In this document: piece after piece, positions 9,852-18,384 of the stretch
Layout: each line of letters starts with the position of its first letter
Numbering within the stretch: position 1 is the stretch's first letter
NCBI RefSeq assembly: GCF_049116555.1
Contig: NZ_JAGDYT010000001.1
Location: 868,001 to 932,000, forward strand
Origin: Maricaulis maris_C
Lineage (GTDB): Bacteria; Pseudomonadota; Alphaproteobacteria; Caulobacterales; Maricaulaceae
Reading direction: 5' to 3'
Length of the DNA stretch: 64,000 nucleotides
Translations under genes and position numbers: made by a program
The notes under the pieces: generated by a model
Databases searched by the model: none
Told to the model about the DNA's origin: nothing
What the model saw: the letters and a program-made list of their open reading frames with translations, nothing else

Positions 9852-10349
9852 ATGAAAATTTTGCAGACGACTATTCTCGCTGTGTCGATGTTCGCGCTGG
9901 CGAGTGGGGGCGGAGCGGCGCAGTCGCGGGGCGATGAGGTCGCCGTGGCAACTGAAGTGCTCGAGCTGACCGGCGAGGTTGACCTGGCGATGCTCGCCAT
10001 CGCGGACATGATGCCGTTGATCGAGGGCAATATCCGCGCGGTCTATCCGTCTCTGAGCGCGCGTCAATACATACTTATTTCAGGGGTTTACGAGGAAGAA
10101 TTCCGCAATGCCCGGGATGAGTTTGCGGCGGGCATGATCGATGCCTATGTCGAGAGCTTCTCTTACGAGGACCTTGTCGGGCTTCGGGATTTCTATCTGA
10201 CCGATCTTGGGCAGCGCTATACCGAGGCGCTCCCGGGGCTTCAGGAAAGTGCCGCCGATGCCGGCGAACTGGTTGGTTTCCGTGTGGAACAACGCGCCTC
10301 GCCGCGTGTCCGCGCGATCATCATTGGTGAGGAAAGCGAGGACAAATGA
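9852..10349 (+). CDS. DUF2059-type secreted protein
   Basis: 165 residues with an N-terminal signal peptide (MKILQTTILAVSMFALASGGGAAQ). The mature part is helical and resembles DUF2059: a helix pair around ELTGEVDLAMLAIADMMPLI, then the conserved SYEDLVGLRDFYLTDLGQRY, in which the aromatic-rich phrase on joining 'the next step of time' (FY.T..G....) is diagnostic. DUF2059 proteins are periplasmic and of unknown function. It sits between rpiA and glutathione reductase and overlaps the latter start by four bases. No catalytic residues are evident. Confidence 0.75.
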   Translation: MKILQTTILAVSMFALASGGGAAQSRGDEVAVATEVLELTGEVDLAMLAIADMMPLIEGNIRAVYPSLSARQYILISGVYEEEFRNARDEFAAGMIDAYVESFSYEDLVGLRDFYLTDLGQRYTEALPGLQESAADAGELVGFRVEQRASPRVRAIIIGEESEDK

Positions 10350-11734
10350 CCCAGTACGACTACGATCTCTTCGTCATAGGCGCCGGTTCCGGCGGCGTGC
10401 GTGCAGCGCGTATGGCCAAGCAGTACGGCGCTGCCCGTGTCGCGGTTGCCGAGGAGTATCGGGTCGGCGGGACCTGCGTGATCCGGGGCTGCGTGCCCAA
10501 GAAACTACTGGTCTATGCCAGCGAGTTCGCCAAGACCTTCAAACTGGCCGAGAGCTATGGCTGGTCGGTCGGCGAGACGTCGTTCAGCTGGGAAAAACTG
10601 ATCAATGCCAAGGATGCCGAGATTGATCGGCTATCCGGTATCTACATGCGCAATCTCAACAATTCCGGCGTCGAAATCATCGAGGACCGGGCCGTGTTCG
10701 AGGATGCGCACACGATCCGGCTGGTGAAGTCGGGCCGGACGGTCACCGCTGACAAGATCCTGATCGCGGTTGGCGGCACCCCCTATGTGCCGGAGATCGA
10801 CGGCGCCGAGCTGGGCATATCCTCGAATGAGGCCTTCCATCTGGAAGACTTGCCCAAGCAGGTCGTCATCGCTGGCGGTGGCTATATCGCCTGTGAGTTC
10901 GCGCAGATCTTTGCCGGCATGGGGGCAGATGTCTGTCAGGTCTATCGCGGTGATACCGTTCTGCGCGGCTTTGATGATGATGTACGCAGTCATGTTCATG
11001 AAGAGCTTGTGCGCTCGGGCGTGCGTGTGGTCACGCATTCCGTGTTCGAGCGTATCGAAGCGCTCGACGATGGCCGCAAGCGTGTCCATCTCGATACCGG
11101 CCATCATATCGATACCGATGTCGTCATGTATGCCATCGGCCGAAATCCGCATGTCGACGGGCTTGGTCTCGACAAGGCCGGCGTGGCGCTCGACCCCAGG
11201 GGAGCGGTCAAGGTCGACGCCTTCTCGAAGACCACGGCGGACAATGTCTATGCCGTGGGCGATGTCACCAACCGGGTCAATCTGACCCCGGTCGCCATCC
11301 GTGAGGGGGCGGCCTTTGCAGCGACGGTGTTCGACGGCAAGCCGACCGCCTATGATCACGAAGACATTGCGTCAGCTGTGTTTACACAGCCGCCTGTTGG
11401 TTCTGTCGGTCTCTCGGAGGCTGATGCGCGCAAAAAATTTGCACAGGTTGATATTTACAAGACGTCGTTCCGACCTATGAAATTGTCGCTGACGTCCGAA
11501 GCCTCGCGGATGTTGATGAAACTCGTCGTCGACGGGGAGACAGAGCGAGTGCTGGGTGTGCATATTGTCGGGCCGGATGCGCCTGAAATGATCCAGCTGG
11601 CCGGGATCGCCGTGAAGGCGGGCCTGACCAAGGATCAGTATGATGCGGCGTGTGCCGTGCATCCGACCAGTGCGGAAGAGTTGGTGACCATGAAAGAAAA
11701 GTGGACACCACCGGAGTTGAAAGCAGCAGAGTAA
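10346..11734 (+). CDS. gor: Glutathione-disulfide reductase
   Basis: 462 residues. The FAD-binding GAGSGG is at 12-17, the redox disulfide GGTCVIRGCVPKK has Cys44 and Cys49, the NADPH Rossmann loop is GGGYIACEFA, the second FAD contact is TTADNVYAVGDVTNR, and the dimer interface has the catalytic His in AVHPTSAEELVTM. The redox box spelling, with VIRGCVPKK, separates glutathione reductases from lipoamide dehydrogenases. It reduces GSSG with NADPH in the cytoplasm. It overlaps the upstream gene by four bases, and DAHP synthase follows after one base. Confidence 0.95.
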   Translation: MTQYDYDLFVIGAGSGGVRAARMAKQYGAARVAVAEEYRVGGTCVIRGCVPKKLLVYASEFAKTFKLAESYGWSVGETSFSWEKLINAKDAEIDRLSGIYMRNLNNSGVEIIEDRAVFEDAHTIRLVKSGRTVTADKILIAVGGTPYVPEIDGAELGISSNEAFHLEDLPKQVVIAGGGYIACEFAQIFAGMGADVCQVYRGDTVLRGFDDDVRSHVHEELVRSGVRVVTHSVFERIEALDDGRKRVHLDTGHHIDTDVVMYAIGRNPHVDGLGLDKAGVALDPRGAVKVDAFSKTTADNVYAVGDVTNRVNLTPVAIREGAAFAATVFDGKPTAYDHEDIASAVFTQPPVGSVGLSEADARKKFAQVDIYKTSFRPMKLSLTSEASRMLMKLVVDGETERVLGVHIVGPDAPEMIQLAGIAVKAGLTKDQYDAACAVHPTSAEELVTMKEKWTPPELKAAE

Positions 11735-11735
11735 A

Positions 11736-13106
11736 ATGACCTGGTCTCCCCAATCCTGGCGCGCCAAGCCCGTCAGCCAGATGCCGAACTACAAGGACAC
11801 GGCCAAGCTGGAGGCCGTCATCGACGAGCTTTCCGCTCGTCCCGCACTCGTCTTTGCCGGTGAAGCGCGGCGCCTGCGCCGGCAATTGGCGGATGTGAGT
11901 TCCGGCAATGCCTTCCTCCTGCAGGGCGGTGACTGCGCGGAGAGCTTCAAGGAGTTCTCCACTGAGGGCGTGCGCGACACATTTCGCGTGCTGCTGCAAA
12001 TGGCTGTGGTGATGACCTTTGCCGCGTCCAAGCCGATCGTGAAGGTCGGCCGGATCGCGGGTCAATTTGCCAAGCCGCGCTCCTCGGACACCGAGACCAT
12101 CGATGGCGTGACCCTGCCGAGCTATCGCGGTGACAGCGTCAATGGTTCAGAGTTCACGCTCGAGGCGCGCGAGCCGGACCCGCAGCGCCTGATCCGCTCC
12201 TATGATCAGTCGGCGTCAACGCTGAACCTGCTGCGGGCCTTCGCCTCCGGCGGTTATGCGGATCTGCACAATGTTCACCAATGGACACAGGACTTCGTGA
12301 GCGGCAGTCCGGCGGCCGAGCGTTATGCCGAGACAGCGACCCGCATCTCCGAAGCCCTGGCCTTCATGAAGGCCTGCGGCATTGGTCGGGACAGTGCGCC
12401 GTCCCTCGAGGCAGTCGACTTCTTTACCAGCCATGAGGCCTTGCACCTGCCCTTCGAGGAGGCGCTGACGCGCCGCGATCCGAATACCGGGCAATGGTAC
12501 GCCACCTCGGCACACATGATCTGGACCGGGGAACGGACCCGCCAGCTCGACGGCGCGCATGTGGAATATGCCCGCGGCATCTCCAATCCGGTCGGTGTGA
12601 AATGCGGACCGACCATGCAGCCGGACGACCTCCTGCCGCTGATCGACGCGCTCAATCCGGACAATGAGGCCGGGCGTCTGGTGCTGATCGTGCGCATGGG
12701 CGCGGACAATGTCCGCAAGAACCTCCCGGCGCTGGCCGCTGCGGTTACCAAGGCCGGTCGCAAGGTGGTCTGGTCGTCTGACCCGATGCACGGCAATACG
12801 CACAAGACCGGCAATGGCTACAAGACCCGCGACTTCGATCGCATCCTGCTCGAGCTCGAAGGCTTCATGGATGTGCTCTATGCCGAGGGGGCCTATCCGG
12901 GTGGCGTGCATTTCGAGATGACAGGCCGCGATGTCACCGAATGTGTCGGCGGCGCCAAGACCGTCACCGAGGCCGATCTGGCGGCGCGCTATCACACCCA
13001 TTGCGATCCGCGTCTCAATGCCGACCAGGCGCTCGACATGGCTTTCCGTATCGCCGAGAGCCTCAAGCGTGTGCGGAATAATAACTCGGCCGTCGACGCG
13101 GCCTGA
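11736..13106 (+). CDS. Class II 3-deoxy-D-arabino-heptulosonate-7-phosphate synthase
   Basis: 456 residues of the plant/mycobacterial (class II) DAHP synthase type. It starts MTWSPQSWRAKPVSQMP and contains the diagnostic FLLQGGDCAESF, KVGRIAGQFAKPRS, YRGDSVNG, GERTRQLDGAHVEY, NPVGVKCGP and WSSDPMHGNTHKT. These supply the phosphoenolpyruvate and metal ligands of the family. It catalyses the first step of the shikimate pathway, from phosphoenolpyruvate and erythrose 4-phosphate. It ends the plus-strand run that begins with glmU, and a strong bidirectional terminator follows. Confidence 0.96.
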   Translation: MTWSPQSWRAKPVSQMPNYKDTAKLEAVIDELSARPALVFAGEARRLRRQLADVSSGNAFLLQGGDCAESFKEFSTEGVRDTFRVLLQMAVVMTFAASKPIVKVGRIAGQFAKPRSSDTETIDGVTLPSYRGDSVNGSEFTLEAREPDPQRLIRSYDQSASTLNLLRAFASGGYADLHNVHQWTQDFVSGSPAAERYAETATRISEALAFMKACGIGRDSAPSLEAVDFFTSHEALHLPFEEALTRRDPNTGQWYATSAHMIWTGERTRQLDGAHVEYARGISNPVGVKCGPTMQPDDLLPLIDALNPDNEAGRLVLIVRMGADNVRKNLPALAAAVTKAGRKVVWSSDPMHGNTHKTGNGYKTRDFDRILLELEGFMDVLYAEGAYPGGVHFEMTGRDVTECVGGAKTVTEADLAARYHTHCDPRLNADQALDMAFRIAESLKRVRNNNSAVDAA

Positions 13107-13145
13107 GCCGGGCCGCCCACTCAAGTCCCGCCATCAGGCAAAGAA

Positions 13146-13177
13146 AAACGCCGTCCGGAGTAATCCGGACGGCGTTT
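13146..13177. terminator. Bidirectional terminator between DAHP synthase and HU genes
   Basis: Perfect 14-bp inverted repeat AAACGCCGTCCGGA / TCCGGACGGCGTTT with a GTAA loop at 13160-13163. It has A-tracts on one side and T-tracts on the other, so it works for both convergent genes. Confidence 0.9.
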
Positions 13178-13203
13178 GACGTAATCAGAACCCGTTGGAC
13201 TGA

Positions 13204-13470
13204 TTAGATGTCCTTGAGGGCAGCCGCCGGACGGAAAGCCGCCGCGGTGCGCGCCTTGGACATCATCGTTTCGCCGGTGCGCGGGTTGCGCACTTCACGC
13301 GCTTCACGGTGCTTGGCGTAGAAGGTGCCAAAGCCAGCGATCTGGACACTGTCATTGCCTTTCACCGAGCCGACGATGGCTTCGATGGCGGCATCAACAG
13401 CTTCGCCCGCTTGTGCGCGGGACAGGCCGGTCTTTTCAGAGACAGACTTGGCGAGATCAGACTTGTTCAT
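13204..13470 (-). CDS. HU-family DNA-binding protein
   Basis: 88 residues starting MNKSDLAKSVSEKTGLSRAQ. The start at 13470 follows a GGGGGAA ribosome site. The conserved arm and body are present: IAGFGTFYAKHREAREVRNP, RTGETMMSKARTAAAFRP and the final ALKDI. HU dimers bend and compact DNA without sequence specificity. The length and the GFGTF and RNPRTGE motifs fit HU rather than IHF. It is convergent with DAHP synthase and divergent from a small membrane protein. Confidence 0.96.
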   Translation of the reverse strand: MNKSDLAKSVSEKTGLSRAQAGEAVDAAIEAIVGSVKGNDSVQIAGFGTFYAKHREAREVRNPRTGETMMSKARTAAAFRPAAALKDI

Positions 13471-13674
13471 AGGGTTCCCCCCAGTTGTTCGCGGTCCGGC
13501 AAGTACGGTCATCGTATCCGTCCGGCTATCGCGTGTTCGTTGACGGTCCATCAAGGCCAAGAACCGCTCGAGATTGCAAGGCGCAACAGGCGAATCCGAG
13601 CCAAATCGCTGTATTTTCCCCGTCAAAACACGGTTTTTCGCAGTTCGGCCCCCGAATTGCGTACCATACGCAGC

Positions 13675-13863
13675 ATGTATCACGGTGAACCGACTCGAAA
13701 CGCACACGACACGAATCGCCCGATTCGCATGCTCCCGTTCGCACTTGCAGCAGGTTTGGGCGTTTTTCTGCTCGCCCATCTCGCAGGTGCGGAAGGTTCG
13801 TTGGCCGCTGTCTTGGCCGCGATTGCCGCGGGCTGGACTTTGGGGCGCCTGACCCGGCGCTGA
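13675..13863 (+). CDS. Small membrane protein of unknown function (62 aa)
   Basis: A 62-residue frame from ATG at 13675. It has a polar N-terminus (MYHGEPTRNAHDTNRPIR) followed by two hydrophobic segments separated by AGAEGS (MLPFALAAGLGVFLLAHLA and LAAVLAAIAAGWTLG), and ends in basic residues, giving a hairpin topology with both ends inside. No clear ribosome site precedes it, so the call is moderate. It lies divergent to the HU gene and just before the response regulator. I recognise no family. Confidence 0.45.
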   Translation: MYHGEPTRNAHDTNRPIRMLPFALAAGLGVFLLAHLAGAEGSLAAVLAAIAAGWTLGRLTRR

Positions 13864-13876
13864 CGGCTGGCTGGTT

Positions 13877-14302
13877 GTGTTTTGCCCCAAGATGGGGAAG
13901 GCTGCTCACGGTCTAAACGGAGCAGTGATCGGCGTGGGCTACCGAATCCTCATTGTCGATGACGATGCCGTCAATCGGGAGATTTTTCGCTGGTCGCTTG
14001 AGGGCCTTTGCGAGATCGACGAGTTGACCAGTGGCGTCGGCGCGGCAGCGCGGATTGCGGAGGTCGACTATGATCTGGTTTTACTGGACGTCATGATGCC
14101 GATCGTCGGCGGGGTCGAGGTCGTGGAAGACGTCAGTCGTTTGCGGGCCGATCTCCTGCCACGTATTCTGGTGGTTACGGCCGCCATGAACCAACGGCTG
14201 GTGGAACAGCTATCCGTTTTCCCGCTGGCCGGTGTGATTGAGCGTCCGTATGATCCGGAGCAAATCAGCGAAATTTGCGCACCCTTTTTCAACAAGCAGT
14301 AG
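13877..14302 (+). CDS. Single-domain response regulator (receiver only)
   Basis: 141 residues if started at 13877; a later start at about 13930 (GTG in GVGYRILIVDDD) is also possible because the receiver fold begins only at residue 22. The acidic pocket is DDD at 28-30 and the phosphoacceptor is Asp71 in LVLLDVMMP. The switch threonine lies in LVVTAAM. The normally invariant lysine before the conserved proline is arginine here (VIERPYDPEQI). There is no output domain, so it acts by protein contact. It is directly followed by a histidine kinase gene, its likely partner. Confidence 0.85.
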   Translation: MFCPKMGKAAHGLNGAVIGVGYRILIVDDDAVNREIFRWSLEGLCEIDELTSGVGAAARIAEVDYDLVLLDVMMPIVGGVEVVEDVSRLRADLLPRILVVTAAMNQRLVEQLSVFPLAGVIERPYDPEQISEICAPFFNKQ

Positions 14303-14316
14303 GGCGGCTGCCTTCC

Positions 14317-15639
14317 ATGCGCCAGACCGAAACCACCGAGCAGCGCCTCCGGCGATATAATGCGGAACTGGACCGGCTGATGCAGGTTGGCCGTCAGACC
14401 GGTGATGATCTGGCGACCTTCATGGAGGTGGCTGTTCAGTCCCTGACCAGCATGCTTCAGGTCGAGCGGGCGAGCATATGGCTGTTGCGGGACGATGGGT
14501 CGGCCTTGAACTGCGCGTGCCTGCATGAAGCACCCGAAGACAGGCTGTCTGGCGAGGGGGCGCTTAACGCGCTTGATTTTCCGTCCTATTTTGACGCCTT
14601 CAAGACGGCGCGGGTGATCGCCGCGGATGAGGCGCGCACGGACCCGAGGACCTGCGAGTTCGCGGTCGGGTATCTCGATGTGCTGGACATCCATTCGATG
14701 CTGGACGCGCAAATCCGGGACCTGAGTGGCCTGCGCGGAGTGGTCTGTTGTGAGAAGACAGGCGGGCAACGACACTGGCACGAGGAGGACGTCGCATTCG
14801 CCGGCGCCGTGGCCGAGTATATCGGCCTGGCAATGGAGCTGTCCGAGCGGCAGCGCAATGCTGACCGCTTGCGCGAGTCGAATGAGAAGCTGCGCGAAGC
14901 GGTCTTGCAGGCGGAGCAGGCGCGGGCGACTGCCGAAACCGCCAATCGTTCAAAGACCGAGTTTCTCGCCAATACATCCCATGAATTGAGAACGCCGTTG
15001 AACGGCATTCTGGGTGGCGTGACGATCCTGCGCCTTGGTGTGGGGCCGAAGGAGACCGAGGAGTGGCTGGATACGATTGATCGATCCGGCCGGTCCCTGC
15101 TGCACACCGTGAACGCAATTCTCGACGCCGCCGCCCTGCAGGACGGGACCTTGTCGGTTGAGGTGAGCCGGTTCGACATCGCGCGGGCCGCTGCAGAGGC
15201 CATCAATGTGGGCGGTCCGGCGAATTTTCGCGATGGAATTTCCGTGGACGTCAACGGCGATGGCGCGGTGAATGTGGTCGCCGATTACTCCAAGACCGTG
15301 CAGGTATTGGCCAGCCTCGTCGAGAATGCCTTCAAGTTCGCCGGCCAGGCGCCGAGGGTCAGCGTCAGTTCGGACTCGGACGGGCAGGTCACGGTCTGTG
15401 TCGAGGACGACGGACCCGGTCTGCCACCCGGCAGTGAAGCCACGGTATTCGAGCGGTTCAGTCAGGCCGATGGCAGCACGACCCGGACCCATGGTGGCAC
15501 CGGCCTCGGATTGGCGGTTGCGCGGGAATTGACCGAGTTGATGGGCGGGGTGCTGGGATACCGCCAGGCCGATGGCGGCGGGGCGTGTTTCTGGCTCCAA
15601 TTGCCGGGCGGAGCGGACGACGGCATTTCGGTCAACTGA
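14317..15639 (+). CDS. GAF-domain sensor histidine kinase
   Basis: 440 residues from ATG at 14317, 14 bases after the receiver stop. A longer frame from a TTG at 14275 exists but would overlap the receiver gene. Order: a short helix, a GAF domain (about 25-165, with LQVERASIWLLRDDG), a coiled coil (about 170-215), a HisKA dimerisation helix with phospho-acceptor His222 in NTSHELRTPLNG, and a HATPase_c domain with N-box ENAFKFAG, DDGPGLPPG and GTGLGLAVARELTELMGG. No transmembrane segment is seen, so it is a cytoplasmic sensor. The signal is unknown. It overlaps the convergent DUF3667-like gene by eight bases. Confidence 0.9.
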   Translation: MRQTETTEQRLRRYNAELDRLMQVGRQTGDDLATFMEVAVQSLTSMLQVERASIWLLRDDGSALNCACLHEAPEDRLSGEGALNALDFPSYFDAFKTARVIAADEARTDPRTCEFAVGYLDVLDIHSMLDAQIRDLSGLRGVVCCEKTGGQRHWHEEDVAFAGAVAEYIGLAMELSERQRNADRLRESNEKLREAVLQAEQARATAETANRSKTEFLANTSHELRTPLNGILGGVTILRLGVGPKETEEWLDTIDRSGRSLLHTVNAILDAAALQDGTLSVEVSRFDIARAAAEAINVGGPANFRDGISVDVNGDGAVNVVADYSKTVQVLASLVENAFKFAGQAPRVSVSSDSDGQVTVCVEDDGPGLPPGSEATVFERFSQADGSTTRTHGGTGLGLAVARELTELMGGVLGYRQADGGGACFWLQLPGGADDGISVN

Positions 15640-16366
15640 CCGGCGGAACCTCGGCCAAGGCCCAGAAAATGCTGATCGCGAGAGTCGTGGCCCGGGCGAT
15701 CATCGACAGCGCGAGGACGACCAGAGCGAGCGCAAGTGTCTTGCCGATCGTGCCCGGCCAGCCATCGGCGAATCCGACCCTGATTACCGGTCCGGCGATC
15801 AGCACGAAAACACCCATATTGAGCACCATTCCCCATTGCAGGATGCCGGGCCAGACGACTGAGAGCATGAGGACGAGTGTGCTCGACACAGAGCTGGCCG
15901 TAACCGGCACGAAATAGCACTGGGTGGCCTTGAGAAAGCCCGGACCCTTGCGCATCGCGGTCAGGGCAAACACGCCGGGCAAGATCAAGAGAGCTTCAAT
16001 CGGGACGTAGAGCAGGGCGGCCATGGTCGAGATCGCGTCACGGACCGCATCAATGTCTCGTCTGCCCTCACGCAGGGCATCACCGAAGCCGGCGCCGTCG
16101 CCGGAGGCGCGCCAGATGATCTCGCCCCAACCGCCCCAGATCAGGGACAGGACAAACATCCAGGTCAGCACGCCGAACCAGACTCGCATGGTGGGCGTGT
16201 AGCTGTGCCGGTCGCCGTCCAGGAAGGCACGGCAAACAGCGGCGGGGCGCAGGAAGATGTCGCGCAAGGTGCGCAGGCTTCGAAAGTTGAAGCTCAACAC
16301 CTCGTCGAGCACGTCCTCGAGGACGCGTCGTTTTTCGGGGGTCTCGTCCTGCGCCCCCTGCGTCAT
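15632..16366 (-). CDS. DUF3667-like membrane protein A
   Basis: 244 residues. A cytoplasmic N-terminus (EDVLDEVLSFNFRSLRTLRD) is followed by the family-like phrase FLRPAAVCRAFLDGDRHSY and YTPTMRVWFGVLTWMF, then about five hydrophobic helices. This resembles DUF3667, a family of inner-membrane proteins of unknown function. It starts inside the stop codon of the upstream reductase (ATGA overlap at 16366). It shares its N-terminal layout with the other membrane protein of this operon at 17383-18198 (RTLRD.FL.P.AV matches RTMRDYFLSPVAV), so the two are probably paralogues. Confidence 0.72.
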   Translation of the reverse strand: MTQGAQDETPEKRRVLEDVLDEVLSFNFRSLRTLRDIFLRPAAVCRAFLDGDRHSYTPTMRVWFGVLTWMFVLSLIWGGWGEIIWRASGDGAGFGDALREGRRDIDAVRDAISTMAALLYVPIEALLILPGVFALTAMRKGPGFLKATQCYFVPVTASSVSSTLVLMLSVVWPGILQWGMVLNMGVFVLIAGPVIRVGFADGWPGTIGKTLALALVVLALSMIARATTLAISIFWALAEVPPVS

Positions 16367-17364
16367 CAGATCTTGACCAGCATCTTGCCGGTATTCTGAC
16401 CCGTGAAGAGGCCCGAGAAAGCCGCCGGTGCGTTCTCGATACCGTCCATGACCGTCTCGGCCGGCTTGATTTTACCAGCCGCCATCCAGGCACCGAGATC
16501 CTTCACGAAGTCGCCAAACATGTCGGCATGGTCGGACACGATGAAGCCGCGAATTGTCAGCGACTTGCCGACGATCTGGGTAAGGTTGTCGGGCAGGGTC
16601 GCAGCGCTGGTGTCATTATAGCGCTGGATCATGCCGCAGGCGGCCATGCGCCCTTTTGACCGCAACGAGTTCAGGGCTGCGGTGAAATGGGTGCCGCCGA
16701 CATTCTCGAAATAGCCGTCCACCCCCTTGGGAGCGACTTCGGCGATCGCGGCCGTCAGATCATCCGTGGCCTTGTAGTCGACGACATGGTCGGCGCCGAG
16801 CGATTTGACGAAGGCGCATTTCTCCGGACCACCGGCCGTGGCGATCACATTGGCGCCCATCGCCTTGGCGAATTGGATGCCGGAGGTCCCGACCGCACCG
16901 GCGCCGCCGGACATCCACAGGGTTTCACCGGGCTGGAGGTCGATCATGCGCTTGATGCCGACATAGGCCGTCAGGCCGGGCATGCCGGCGATGCCGAGAA
17001 AGGCCTGCGGCGGCAGCTGGCTGGTATCGATCTTGGTCAGTGCCTCACCGGGGGCGACATAGCCCTCGCGCCAGCCGAACATGGACGACACGTGGTCGCC
17101 TGGCTTCAGGCCGTCGAAATTGCTCTCGACAACCTCACCGACAGCGCCACCTTCCATCACCTTGCCCAGCTCGAAGGGGGCGATATAGGTGCGGATCCCG
17201 CTCATGCGGCCGCGCATATAGGGGTCAACCGAAATGAAGAGATTGCGGACGAGGACTTCGCCCGGGCCTGGCGTGGCGAGCTCCGTCTCCACGACGTCAT
17301 AATATTTCGGATCCGGTGCGCCCTTCAAATAGGCGTTCAAATGGATTTCACGCGATTTCATCAA
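16366..17364 (-). CDS. NADP-dependent MDR-family reductase (leukotriene B4 dehydrogenase/CurA type)
   Basis: 332 residues of the medium-chain reductase superfamily without the zinc ligands of alcohol dehydrogenases. Visible are SVDPYMRGRMSG near residue 47, GMPGLTAYVGIKRM, the cofactor loop SGGAGAVGTSGIQFAKAMG near 153-171, GYFENVGGTHFTAALNSL and GRMAACGMI. This set is typical of prostaglandin reductase/CurA-like double-bond reductases, which reduce alpha,beta-unsaturated carbonyls with NADPH. The stop overlaps the DUF3667-like protein A start, and protein B lies 18 bases upstream, so membrane proteins sandwich it in one operon. The substrate is unknown. Confidence 0.88.
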   Translation of the reverse strand: MMKSREIHLNAYLKGAPDPKYYDVVETELATPGPGEVLVRNLFISVDPYMRGRMSGIRTYIAPFELGKVMEGGAVGEVVESNFDGLKPGDHVSSMFGWREGYVAPGEALTKIDTSQLPPQAFLGIAGMPGLTAYVGIKRMIDLQPGETLWMSGGAGAVGTSGIQFAKAMGANVIATAGGPEKCAFVKSLGADHVVDYKATDDLTAAIAEVAPKGVDGYFENVGGTHFTAALNSLRSKGRMAACGMIQRYNDTSAATLPDNLTQIVGKSLTIRGFIVSDHADMFGDFVKDLGAWMAAGKIKPAETVMDGIENAPAAFSGLFTGQNTGKMLVKI

Positions 17365-17382
17365 CCAACTCCCGTTTCTTTC

Positions 17383-18198
17383 TTATGGTGAGGATTGTTC
17401 GGCAGACGGCCCTGACGCCGAAAGTGTCATGAGGTCGAGGCCGAAAGAGTTTCCCAGCACCCAGTCAACCGTGAGGAGGGTGCCGATTATCGTGATCAAC
17501 ATGGTGATCGGGAACATGGCGACAAGCCCGCCAAGCCGCAAGACGAGAGCCGTGACCGACCGGCCATAGAAATGGGCCAGAAGAATGCCCGCATAGATGA
17601 AGAAGATGACCACGCCGATCGCCATGCTGGCCAGCATGCCGGAGCCGCCGAGTGTATGCAGCGGGATCAGCGCGATCATGACAATGAAGCTGACATTGTT
17701 GACGGCCAGATAGAGCTGCAAATGGCCCCAGAGTGGAATCGACGGTCGGTAAAGCTTGAGCGCGAGCAGGTAGGGCAGGGACGACAGCGCAGCCAGTGGC
17801 CACAGGGTCAGGGATTGTACGGCCTTTAGCTCGCTCTCGACCCTCTCCAGGGTGAGGGGCGTCTCGAAGCTCAGGCGCGAGGATGCCAGCCAGGCGTCGA
17901 TATCAATGTCGACTCCATCGGTCATGGTCTCAATCGTGGCGGTGGCCGGGGTGCCGAAGATTGCCGCTGCAACAAACTGGAAGGAGAAAAGCGCGATATA
18001 GACCCGGATCGGGGACAGGTAGCGCGAATAGTCGTGCTCGATCGCGGCGGTGGCGACAGCGACCGGGCTGAGAAAATAGTCCCGCATTGTCCGGAAAATG
18101 CGCGCATCGACATCGAAAGCGGCGATGGAGATGGAATCGAGCGGCGTATCGCCGTTCCGGCCTTTTTGCTCACCCTGATTGTCTTGCGTATCCGTCAA
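17383..18198 (-). CDS. DUF3667-like membrane protein B (probable TTG start)
   Basis: 271 residues when started at the TTG at 18198, which a GGGGGAAT site precedes closely; no ATG gives a complete N-terminus, since the first useful one (18089) would cut the conserved region. The cytoplasmic start TDTQDNQGEQKGRNGD leads into FRTMRDYFLSPVAVATAAIE and YLSPIRVYIALFSFQFVAA, then several hydrophobic helices. The arrangement matches protein A of the same operon, which suggests duplication. The long loop after the first helix (IETMTDGVDIDIDAWLASS) is specific to this copy. Function unknown. Confidence 0.7.
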   Translation of the reverse strand: MTDTQDNQGEQKGRNGDTPLDSISIAAFDVDARIFRTMRDYFLSPVAVATAAIEHDYSRYLSPIRVYIALFSFQFVAAAIFGTPATATIETMTDGVDIDIDAWLASSRLSFETPLTLERVESELKAVQSLTLWPLAALSSLPYLLALKLYRPSIPLWGHLQLYLAVNNVSFIVMIALIPLHTLGGSGMLASMAIGVVIFFIYAGILLAHFYGRSVTALVLRLGGLVAMFPITMLITIIGTLLTVDWVLGNSFGLDLMTLSASGPSAEQSSP

Positions 18199-18384
18199 AC
18201 GTATTCCCCCGTGTCTGCGCCATCCTAGGCCCGGTCTGTGCGGGTGCAAGGCGTGATTGTGCGGTCGAGCGGCAGCCGATTGCAGCGGCTGCCCTGCAAT
18301 TGCCCGAAACAAGTGGTGATGCATGCCGTGCTTGATCGTGACGGCGGCGACGCTATTCACGGCGCCATAAAACGAGGTGAGTTC

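Noticed and set aside
14275..14317. Upstream TTG start for the histidine kinase
   Set aside because: It would overlap the receiver gene by 28 bases and adds residues (RTLFQQAVGRLPS) outside any domain. ATG at 14317 is simpler.
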